The position numbers and the translations under genes are program-made. From positions 11,408,001-11,472,000 of the forward strand of contig NC_063276.1 in NCBI RefSeq assembly GCF_910591885.1: 64,000 nt of DNA, written 5' to 3'. The stretch is from Bombus terrestris. Its lineage: Eukaryota; Arthropoda; Insecta; Hymenoptera; Apidae. Below are positions 1-8,882 of the stretch, piece after piece; the first letter of the stretch is position 1, and each line of letters starts with the position of its first letter. The notes beneath the pieces are model-generated. The model did not search any database. It saw nothing but the letters and a program-made list of their open reading frames with translations, and was not told the origin of the DNA.

Positions 1-93
1 AAGGATCAGATTTTAGACGCTGGAGATGTCAGACGTTTTCAGTTTTAGGAAGTGACAAAAAAAAGTTTAATTATTGACTTTACCTTTGTTGTC

Positions 94-101
94 CACATGT
101 G
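94..101. other. CACATGTG palindrome (E-box form) in the hypervariable site
   Basis: Just upstream of the dyad core each monomer carries a short variable stretch with five main states: CATAAGTGAC, CATATATGAC, CACATGTGAC, CATAAGCGAC and CATAAGTGGC. The CACATGTG state is a perfect 8-bp palindrome and matches the CANNTG E-box class. It recurs in many monomers (for example 6,178, 7,025 and 7,335 regions). Binding by any bHLH protein is not shown; the match is short and may be incidental. The state is useful mainly as a monomer-type marker. Confidence 0.5.
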
Positions 102-138
102 ACAGATCACGATCTGCTTTCAGAAACATAGGATGAAG

Positions 139-146
139 TATAAAAA
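139..146 (+). promoter_or_regulatory. TATA-box-like TATAAAAA, once per monomer
   Basis: TATAAAAA lies at the monomer junction and is kept in most of the ~440 monomers. Exceptions include GAATAAAAA forms near 7,668-7,818 and 15,051, TATAAGAAG near 43,300 and TATACAAA near 45,040. It fits the eukaryotic TATAWAAR consensus. Satellite transcription from such elements is known in other species, but no initiator or downstream gene is visible here. In a 34% G+C repeat this motif could be fixed by descent alone, so promoter activity is a weak inference. Confidence 0.3.
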
Positions 147-200
147 GGATCAGATTTTAAAAGGTGGAGATGTCAGACGTTTTCAGATTTAGGAATAGAC

Positions 201-209
201 AAAAAAAAA
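201..209 (+). repeat. Poly-A tract of the monomer (A9)
   Basis: A run of A follows GAATAGAC in nearly all monomers. Its length varies, commonly 7-10. The same monomer in two long-range copies can differ by one A: nine A near 8,166 against ten near 15,550. Some subtypes interrupt it (CAAAAAAGAAG, CAGAAAAAAAG, CAAAAATAAAG, CACAAAAAAAG), and these interruptions define monomer types. Slippage explains most of the small monomer length variation. Phased A-tracts about every 145 bp could impose intrinsic curvature. Confidence 0.85.
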
Positions 210-247
210 GATTAGTTACTGACTTTACCTTTGCTCTTCATAAGTGA

Positions 248-261
248 CAGATCACGATCTG
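248..261. other. Dyad-symmetric core CAGATCACGATCTG
   Basis: Two perfect 6-bp arms (CAGATC and GATCTG) flank a 2-bp spacer (AC). It is present in most monomers and is among their least variable segments. A TC spacer is also frequent (CAGATCTCGATCTG) and keeps both arms. Other variants break one arm: CACAATCTG, CACGATCCG, CACGATACG, and CAAATCACG. Short dyads are reported to be enriched at centromeres in several eukaryotes and are plausible protein-binding or cruciform sites; here that role is inferred only from conservation and symmetry. Confidence 0.75.
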
Positions 262-826
262 CTTTCAGAAACACAGGATGAAGTATAAAAAGGATCAGAG
301 TTTAAAAGCTGGAGATGTCAGACCTTGTAAGTTTTAGGACTAGACAAAAAAGAAGTTTAATTATTGACTTTATCTTTGTTCTCCATAAGTGACAGATCAC
401 GATCCGCTTTCAGAAACATAGGATGAAGTATAAAAAGGATCAGGTTTTAAAAGCTGGAGATGTCAGACGTTTTCAGTTTTAGGAATAGACAAAAAAGAAG
501 TTTAATTATTGACTTTATCTTTGTTCTCCATAAGTGACAGATCACGATCCGCTTTCAGAAACATAGGATGAAGTATAAAAAGGATCAGATTTTAAAAGCT
601 GGAAATGTCAGACGTTTTCTGTTTTAGGAACAGACAAAAAAAAATATTAATTAAAGACTATATCTTTGTTCTCCATAAGTGACAGATCACGATCTGCTTT
701 CAGAAACACAGGATGAAGTATAAAAAGGATCAGAGTTTAAAAGCATGAGATGTCAGATGCTTTCAGTTTTAGGAATAGACAAAAAAAAAGTTCAATTACT
801 GACTTTACCTTTGTGCTCCATAAGTG

Positions 827-842
827 GCAGATCACGATCTGC
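827..842. other. Extended dyad variant, 7-bp arms
   Basis: In monomers with AAGTGGCAG in place of AAGTGACAG, the A-to-G change pairs with the C after the right arm. This extends the dyad to GCAGATC-AC-GATCTGC (16 bp). The same state recurs through the window, for example around 2,416, 3,287, 4,733, 12,118, 22,109, 35,288 and 61,529. It marks a monomer class that usually also carries GTTCAATTACTGAC upstream. Confidence 0.7.
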
Positions 843-1160
843 TTTTCGAAACACAGGATGAAGTATAAAAAGGATCAGAGTTTAAAAGCTGGAGATGTCA
901 GACGCTGTCAGTTTTAGGAATAGACAAAAAAAAAGTTTAATTACTGACTTTACGTTTGTTCTCCATATATGACAGATCACGATCTGCTTTCAGAAACACA
1001 GGATGAGGTATAAAAAGGATCAGATTTTAGACGCTGGAGATGTCAGACGTTTTCAGTTTTAGGAAGTGACAAAAAAAAGTTTAATTATTGACTTTACCTT
1101 TGTTGTCCACATGTGACAGATCACGATCTGCTTTCAGAAACATAGGATGAAGTATAAAAA

Positions 1161-1304
1161 GGATCAGATTTTAAAAGCTGGAAATGTCAGATGCTTTCAG
1201 TTTTAGGACGAGACAGAAAAAATTTTAATTATTGACTATACCTTAGTTCTCCATAAGCGACAAATCACGATACGCTTTCAGAAACATAGGATGAAGTATA
1301 AAAA
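1161..1304 (+). repeat. Palindrome-less 144-bp monomer subclass (representative)
   Basis: This monomer type has GGACGAGACAG, then AAAAAATTTTAATT (1,217-1,230) in place of the long poly-A, then TTGACTATACCTTAG and AAGCGACAAATCACGAT. The left dyad arm is CAAATC rather than CAGATC, so the symmetry is lost. Its length is 144 bp, a multiple of three. Further members start near 2,754, 3,477, 4,346, 8,256, 9,269 and 10,862 and recur into the right domain (near 31,580, 33,320, 39,000, 46,940). It is interspersed singly among dyad-bearing monomers. Confidence 0.8.
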
Positions 1305-1737
1305 GGATCAGATTTTAAAAGCTGGAGATGTCAGACGTTTTCAGTTTTAGGAATAGACAAAAAAGAAGTTTAATTATTGACTTTATCTTTGTTCTCCATA
1401 TATGACAGATCACGATCTGCTTTCATAAACACAGGATGAAGTATAAAAAGGATCAGATTTTAAAAGCTGGAGATGTCAGACGTTTTCAGTTTTAGGAATA
1501 GACAAAAAAGAAGTTTAATTATTGACTTTATCTTTGTTCTCCATATATGACAGATCACGATCTGCTTTCAGAAACATAGGGTGAAGTATAAAAATGATCA
1601 GATTTTAAAAGGTGGAGATGTCAGACGTTTTCTGTTTTAGGAATAGACAAAAAAAAAGATTAATTACTGACTTTACCTTTGTTTTCCATAAGTGACAGAT
1701 CACGATCTGCTTTCATAAACACAGGATGAAGTATAAA

Positions 1738-3058
1738 AAGAATCAGATTTTAAAAGGTGGAGATGTCAGACGTTTTCAGTTTTAGGAATAGACACAAAAA
1801 AAGATTAGTTACTGACTTTACCTTTGCTCTCCATAAGTGACAGATCACGATCTGCTTTCATAAACACAGGATGAAGTATAAAAAGGATCAGATTTTAAAA
1901 GCTGGAGATGTCAGACCTTGTAAGTTTTAGGACTAGACAAAAAAGAAGTTTAATTATTGACTTTATCTTTGTTCTCCATAAGTGACAGATCACGATCCGC
2001 TTTCAGAAACATAGGATGAAGTATAAAAAGGATCAGATTTTAAAAGCTGGAGATGTCAGACGTTTTCAGTTTTAGGAATAGACAAAAAAGAAGTTTAATT
2101 ATTGACTTTATCTTTGTTCTCCATAAGTGACAGATCACGATCCGCTTTCAGAAACATAGGATGAAGTATAAAAAGGATCAGATTTTAAAAGCTGGAAATG
2201 TCAGACGTTTTCTGTTTTAGGAACAGACAAAAAAAAATATTAATTAAAGACTATATCTTTGTTCTCCATAAGTGACAGATCACGATCTGCTTTCAGAAAC
2301 ACAGGATGAAGTATAAAAAGGATCAGAGTTTAAAAGCATGAGATGTCAGATGCTTTCAGTTTTAGGAATAGACAAAAAAAAAGTTCAATTACTGACTTTA
2401 CCTTTGTTCTCCATAAGTGGCAGATCACGATCTGCTTTTCGAAACACAGGATGAAGTATAAAAAGGATCAGAGTTTAAAAGCTGGAGATGTCAGACGCTG
2501 TCAGTTTTAGGAATAGACAAAAAATAAGTTTAATTACTGACTTTACGTTTGTTCTCCATATATGACAGATCACGATCTGCTTTCAGAAACACAGGATGAG
2601 GTATAAAAAGGATCAGATTTTAGACGCTGGAGATGTCAGACGTTTTCAGTTTTAGGAAGTGACAAAAAAAAGTTTAATTATTGACTTTACCTTTGTTGTC
2701 CACATGTGACAGATCACGATCTGCTTTCAGAAACATAGGATGAAGTATAAAAAGGATCAGATTTTAAAAGCTGGAAATGTCAGATGCTTTCAGTTTTAGG
2801 ACGAGACAGAAAAAATTTTAATTATTGACTATACCTTAGTTCTCCATAAGCGACAAATCACGATACGCTTTCAGAAACATAGGATGAAGTATAAAAAGGA
2901 TCAGATTTTAAAAGCTGGAGATGTCAGACGTTTTCAGTTTTAGGAATAGACAAAAAAGAAGTTTAATTATTGACTTTATCTTTGTTCTCCATATATGACA
3001 GATCACGATCTGCTTTCATAAACACAGGATGAAGTATAAAAAGGATCAGATTTTAAAA
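1738..3058 (+). repeat. 11-monomer higher-order unit, copy b (9 monomers kept)
   Basis: It matches 145-1,465 at a fixed +1,593 offset and stops at about 3,058, where AAGCTGG in copy a becomes AAGGTGG. The pair recurs with the same 1,593-bp spacing in the next long-range copy, at 9,123 and 10,716. The 11-monomer duplication therefore predates the ~8-kb duplication. Confidence 0.78.
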
Positions 3059-3189
3059 GGTGGAGATGTCAGACGTTTTCAGTTTTAGGAATAGACAAAA
3101 AAAAAGATTAGTTACTGACTTTACCTTTGCTCTTCATAAGTGACAGATCACGATCTGCTTTCATAAACACAGGATGAAGTATAAAAAGG

Positions 3190-3913
3190 AACAGATTTTA
3201 AAAGCTGGAGATGTCAGACGCTTTCAGTTTTAGGAATAGACAAAAATAAAGTTCAATTACTGACTTTACCTTTGTTCTCCATAAGTGGCAGATCACGATC
3301 TGCTTTCAGAAACACAGGATGAAGTATAAAACGGATCAGAGTTTAAAAGCTGGAGATGTCAGACGCTGTCAGTGTTAGGAATAGACAAAAAAAAAGTTTA
3401 ATTACTGACTTTACGTTTGTTCTCCATATATGACAGATCACGATCTGCTTTCAGAAACACAGGATGAGGTATAAAAAGGATCAGATTTCAGACGCTGGAG
3501 ATGTCAGATGCTTTCAGTTTTAGGACGAGACAGAAAAAATTTTAATTATTGACTATACCTTAGTTCTCCATAAGCGACAAATCACGATCCGCTTTCAGAA
3601 ACATAGGATGAAGTATAAAAAGGATCAGATTTTAAAAGCTGGAGATGTCAGACGTTTTCAGTTTTAGGAATAGACAAAAAAGAAGTTTAATTATTGACTT
3701 TATCTTTGTTCTCCATACATGACAGATCACGATCTGCTTTCAGAAACATAGGGTGAAGTATAAAAATGATCAGATTTTAAAAGGTGGAGATGTCAGACGT
3801 TTTCTGTTTTAGGAATAGACAAAAAAAAAGATTAATTACTGACTTTACCTTTGTTTTCCATAAGTGACACATCACGATCTGCTTTCATAAACACAGGATG
3901 AAGTATAAAAAGG
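3190..3913 (+). repeat. Five-monomer segment (724 bp) missing from copy B
   Basis: Sequence on both sides matches copy B, but copy B passes directly from the equivalent of 3,190 to that of 3,914 (at about 11,298). The length is exactly five monomers, so the array stays in phase. The segment carries private variants (GGAACAG start, CAAAAATAAAG, AAAACGGATCAG, CAGATTTCAGACGC, GACACATCACG). The same variants reappear at 17,381-18,105, 18,823-19,4xx and in the second 4,635-bp unit, so loss from copy B is more likely than gain in copy A. Confidence 0.75.
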
Positions 3914-6900
3914 ATCAGATTTTAAAAGGTGGAGATGTCAGACGTTTTCAGTTTTAGGAATAGACAAAAAAAAAGTTCAATTACTGACTTTACCTTTGTT
4001 CTCCATAAGTGGCAGATCACGATCTGCTTTTCGAAACACAGGATGAAGTATAAAAAGGATCAGAGTTTAAAAGCTGGAGATGTCAGACGCTGTCAGTTTT
4101 AGGAATAGACAAAAAAAAAGTTTAATTACTGACTTTACGTTTGTTCTCCATATATGACGGATCACGATCTGCTTTCAGAAACACAGGATGAGGTATAAAA
4201 AGGATCAGATTTTAGACGCCGGAGATGTCAGACGTTTTCAGTTTTAGGAAGTGACAAAAAAAAGTTTAATTACTGACTTTACCTTTGTTGTCCACATGTG
4301 ACAGATCACGATCTGCTTTCAGAAACATAGGATGAAGTATAAAAAGGATCAGATTTTAAAAGCTGGAAATGTCAGATGCTTTCCGTTTTAGGACGAGACA
4401 GAAAAAATTTTAATTATTGACTATACCTTAGTTCTCCATAAGCGACAAATCACGATCCGCTTTCAGAAACATAGGATGAAGTATAAAAAGGATCAGATTT
4501 TAAAAGCTGGAGATGTCAGACGTTTTCAGTTTTAGGAATAGACAAAAAAAAATATTAATTATAGACTTTATCTTTGTTCTCCATGAGTGACAGATCACGA
4601 TCTGCTTTCAGAAACACAGGATGAGGTATAAAAAGGATCAGATTTTAGACGCTGGAGATGTCAGACGTTTTCAGTTTTAGGAATAAACAAAAAAAAAGTT
4701 TAATTACTGACTTTACCTTTGTTCTCCATAAGTGGCAGATCACGATCTGCTTTCAGAAACACAGGATGAAGTATAAAAAGAATCAGATTTTAAAAGCTGG
4801 AGATGTCAGATGCTTTCAGTTTGAGGACCAGACAGAAAAAATTTTAATTATTGACTATACCTTAGTTCTCCATAAGCGACAAATCACGATCCGCTTTCAG
4901 AAACATAGGATGAAGTATAAAAAGGATCAGATTTTAAAAGCTGGAGATGTCAGACGTTTTCAGTTTTAGGAATAGACAAAAAAGAAGTTTAATTATTGAC
5001 TTTATCTTTGTTCTCCATATATGACAGATCACGATCTGCTTTCAGAAACATAGGGTGAAGTATAAAAATGATCAGATTTTAAAAGGTGGAGATGTCAGAC
5101 GTTTTCTGTTTTAGGAATAGACAAAAAAAAAGATTAATTACTGACTTTACCTTTGTTTTCCATAAGTGACAGATCACGATCTGCTTTCATAAACACAGGA
5201 TGAAGTATAAAAAGGATCAGATTTTAAAAGGTGGAGATGTCAGACGTTTTCAGTTTTAGGAATAGACACAAAAAAAGATTAGTTACTGACTTTACCTTTG
5301 CTCTTAATAAGTGACAGATCACGATCTGCTTTCATAAACACAGGATGAAGTATAAAAAGGAACAGATTTTGAAAGCTGGAGATGTCAGACGCTTTCAGTT
5401 TTAGGAATAGACAAAAATAAAGTTCAATTACTGACTTTACCTTTGTTCTCCATAAGTGGCAGATCACGATCTGCTTTCAGAAACACAGGATGAAGTATAA
5501 AAAGGATCAGAGTTTAAAAGCTGGAGATGTCAGACGCTGTCAGTGTTAGGAATAGACAAAAAAAAAGTTTAATTACTGACTTTACCTTTGTTCTCCATAA
5601 GTGGCAGATCACGATCTGCTTTCATAAACACAGGATGAAGTATAAAAAGGATCAGATTTTAAAAGGTGGAGATGTCAGACGTTTTCAGTTTTAGGAATAG
5701 ACACAAAAAAAGATTAGTTACTGACTTTACCTTTGCTCTCCATAAGTGACAGATCACGATCTGCTTTCATAAACACAGGATGAAGTATAAAAAGGATCAG
5801 ATTTTAAAAGCTGGAGATGTCAGACCTTGTAAGTTTTAGGTATAGACAAAAAAAAATATTAATTATAGACTTTACCTTTGCTCTCCATAAGTGACAGATC
5901 ACGATCTGCTTTCATAAACACAGGATGAAGTATAAAAAGGATCAGATTTTAAAAGCTGGAGATGTCAGACCTTGTAAGTTTTAGGAATAGACAGAAAAAA
6001 AGATTAATTACTGACTTTATCTTTGTTCTCCATATATGACAGATCACAATCTGCTTTCAGAAACACAGGATGAAGTATAAAAAGGATCAGATTTTAAAAG
6101 CGGGAAATGTCAGACGTTTTCTGTTTTAGGAATAGACAAAAAAAAAAGTTTAATTATTGACTTCATCTTTGTTCTCCACATGTGACAGATCTCGATCTGC
6201 TTTCAGAAACATAGGATGAAGTATAAAAAGAATCAGATTTTAAAAGCTGGAGCTGTCAGACGTTTTCAGTTTTAGGAATAGACAAAAAAGAAGTTTAATT
6301 ATTGACTTTATCTTTGTTCTCCATAAGTGACAGATCACGATCTGCTTTTCGAAACACAGGATGAAGTATAAAAAGGATCAGAGTTTAAAAGCTGGAGATG
6401 TCAGACGCTGTCAGTTTTAGGAATAGACAAAAAAAAAGTTTAATTACTGACTTTACGTTTGTTCTCCATATATGACAGATCACGATCTGCTTTCAGAAAC
6501 ACAGGATGAGGTATAAAAAGGATCAGATTTTAGACGCTGGAGATGTCAGACGTTTTCAGTTTTAGGAAGTGACAAAAAAAAGTTTAATTATTGACTTTAC
6601 CTTTGTTGTCCACATGTGACAGATCACGATCTGCTTTCAGAAACATAGGATGAAGTATAAAAAGGATCAGATTTTAAAAGGTGGAGATGTCAGACGTTTT
6701 CAGTGTTAGGAACAGACAAAAAAAAGTTCAATTACTGACTTTACCTTTGTTCTCCATAAGTGGCAGATCACGATCTGCTTTCAGAAACACAGGATGAAGT
6801 ATAAAAAGGATTAGAGTTTAAAAGCTGGAGATGCCAGACGCTGTCAGTTTTTGGAATAGACAAAAAAGAAGTTTAATTAGTGACTTTACGTTTGTTCTCC

Positions 6901-8882
6901 ATATATGACAGATCACGATCTGCTTTCAGAAACACAGGATGAGGTATAAAAAGGATCAGATTTTAGACGCTGGAGATGTCAGACGTTTTCAGTTTTCGGA
7001 ATAAACAAAAAAAAAGTTTAATTATTGACTTCATCTTTGTTCTCCACATGTGACAGATCACGATCTGCTTTCATAAACACAGGATGTTGTATAAAAAGGA
7101 TCAGATTTTATAAGGTGGAGATGTCAGACGTTTTCAGTTTTAGGAATAGACAAAAAAGAAGTTTAATTATTGACTTTATCTTTGTTCTCCATAAGTGACA
7201 GATCACGATCTGCTTTCATAAACACAGGATGATGTATAAAAAGGATCAGATTTTATAAGGTGGAGATGTCAGACGTTTTCAGTTTTAGGAATAAACAAAA
7301 AAAAAGTTTAATTATTGACTTCATCTTTGTCCTCCACATGTGACAGATCTCGATCTGCTTTCAGAAACATAGGATGAAGTATAAAAAGTATCAGATTTTA
7401 AAAGCTGGAAATGTCAGACGTTTTCTGTTTTAGGAAGAGACAAAAAAAATTTTAATTATTGACTATACCTTAGTTCTCCATAAGCGACAAATCACGATCT
7501 GCATTCAGAAACACAGGATGATGTATAAAAAGGATCAGATTTTATAAGGTGGAGATGTCAGACGTTTTCAGTTTTAGGAATAGACAAAGAAAAAGTTTAA
7601 TTACTGACTTTACGTTTGTTCTCCATATATGACAGATCACGATCTGCTTTCAGAAACACAGGATGAGGAATAAAAAGCATCAGATTTTAAAAGCTGGGGA
7701 TGTCAGACGTTTTCAGTTTTAGGAATAAACAAAAAAAAAGTTTAATTATTGACTTCATCTTTGTTCTCCACATGTGACAGATCTCGAACTGCTTTCAGAA
7801 ACACAGGATGAGGAATAAAAAGCATCAGATTTTAAAAGCTGGGGATGTCAGACGTTTTCAGTTTTAGGAATAGACAAAAAAAAAGATTAGTTACTGACTT
7901 TACCTTTGCTCTCCATAAGTGACAGATCACGATCTGCTTTCATAAACACATGATGAAGTATAAAAAGGATCAGATTTTAAAAGCTGGAGATGTCAGACCT
8001 TGTAAGTTTTAGGTATAGACAAAAAAAAATATTAATTATAGACTTTATCTTTGTTCTCCATAAGTGGCAGATCACGATCTGCTTTCAGAAACACAGGATG
8101 AAGTATAAAACGGATCAGAGTTTAAAAGCTGGAGATGTCAGACGCTGTCAGTGTTAGGAATAGACAAAAAAAAAGTTTAATTACTGACTTTACGTTTGTT
8201 CTCCATATATGACAGATCACGATCTGCTTTCAGAAACACAGGATGAGGTATAAAAAGGATCAGATTTTAAAAGCTGGAAATGTCAGACGTTTTCTGTTTT
8301 AGGACGAGACAGAAAAAATTTTAATTATTGACTATACCTTAGTTCTCCATAAGCGACAAATCACGATCTGCTTTCAGAAACACAGGATGAGGTATAAAAA
8401 GCATCAGATTTTAAAAGCTGGAGATGTCAGACCTTGTAAGTTTTAGGTATAGACAAAAAAAAATATTAATTATAGACTTTACGTTTGTTCTCCATATATG
8501 ACAGATCACGATCTGCTTTCAGAAACACAGGATGAGGTATAAAAAGGATCAGATTTTAGACGCTGGAGATGTCAGACGTTTTCAGTTTTAGGAAGAGACA
8601 AAAAAAATTTTAATTATTGACTATACCTTAGTTCTCCATAAGCGACAAATCACGATCTGCTTTCAGAAACACAGGATGAAGTATAAAAAGGATCAGATTT
8701 TAAAAGCTGGAGATGTCAGACCTTGTAAGTTTTAGGTATAGACAAAAAAAAATATTAATTATAGACTTTATCTTTGTTCTCCATAAGTGGCAGATCACGA
8801 TCTGCTTTCAGAAACATAGGATGAAGTATAAAAAGGATCAGATTTTAAAAGCTGGAAATGTCAGACGTTTTCTGTTTTAGGA

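Larger units (their letters stand above)
147..291 (+). repeat. Representative satellite monomer, 145 bp
   Basis: One monomer phased from GGATCAG to the base before the next GGATCAG. In order it contains the start motif (1-7), an AT-rich TTTTAAAAG stretch, GATGTCAGACGTTTTCAG (about 23-40), an AGGAATAGAC block, nine A (55-63), TTAGTTACTGACTTTACC, a variable CTCTTCATAAGTGA stretch, the 14-bp dyad CAGATCACGATCTG (102-115), CTTTCAGAAACACAGG, and a TATAAAAA run into the next unit. Three GATC sites fall in each such monomer (start motif, and both halves of the dyad). Two CpG sites are conserved, in CAGACG and CACGAT. Hand-counted G+C is 49 of 145. The length is close to the 147 bp wrapped by a nucleosome core. 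The phase is arbitrary. Confidence 0.95.
145..1737 (+). repeat. 11-monomer higher-order unit, copy a (1,593 bp)
   Basis: Diagnostic variants recur at +1,593: GACTAGAC at 338 and 1,931, the TTTTAGACGC start at 1,015 and 2,608, and the GACGAGAC subclass at 1,208 and 2,801. Near-identity holds from about 290 to 1,465; the last two monomers of the unit have no matching partner in copy b. The very first monomer (1-144) instead matches the one at 1,015, seven monomers on (1,014 bp). One marker is GTGCTCC at 813, which reads GTTCTCC in the partner. Confidence 0.8.
775..8815 (+). repeat. Long-range higher-order unit, copy A (~8.0 kb)
   Basis: From about 775 to 3,190 this block matches copy B at +8,108 bp (GTGCTCC at 813 and 8,921; TTTTAGACGC start at 1,015 and 9,123). 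From about 3,914 to 8,815 it matches at +7,384 bp (for example the GTTTGAGGAC variant at 4,820 and 12,204). The change of offset is the 724-bp, five-monomer segment annotated separately. Small differences between copies include GACCAGAC against GACGAGAC (4,829 and 12,213) and CACATGATG against CACAGGATG near 7,950. Confidence 0.82.

Noticed and set aside
201..209. Poly-A tract as a retroposon tail
   Set aside because: It occurs in every monomer at the same place with no target-site duplication, so it is part of the repeat.
248..261. Rho-independent terminator from the dyad
   Set aside because: The stem is only 6-7 bp with a 2-base loop that cannot form a stable RNA hairpin, no T-run follows, and the context is eukaryotic satellite.
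841..860. CENP-B-box-like TTTTCGAAACACAGG
   Set aside because: The TTCG start and the central A fit, but the required CGGG end reads GGAT. Most monomers have TTTCAGAAACA instead, which loses TTCG as well. Too weak to call.
945..960. Yeast-type replication origin core (TTTACGTTTG)
   Set aside because: Nine of eleven positions fit the ARS consensus but both end bases fail. The motif is only meaningful in budding yeasts, and this large satellite array does not suggest one.
4658..4969. Open frame of 103 codons on the plus strand, repeated at 12,042, 20,151 and 24,786
   Set aside because: It lies wholly inside satellite monomers, starts at an ATG used nowhere else, and recurs only at the offsets of the block duplications. 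Its protein is a translation of 1.5-2 monomers. Not annotated as a gene.
5279..5467. 62-codon frames on the minus strand (also 12,663, 20,773, 25,408, 37,578, 43,231, 45,404, 46,565 and copies at +15,363)
   Set aside because: Each is a reverse-strand reading across adjacent monomers beginning in the dyad region. Differences between them follow monomer variants, with no domain and no promoter context. Satellite artefacts.
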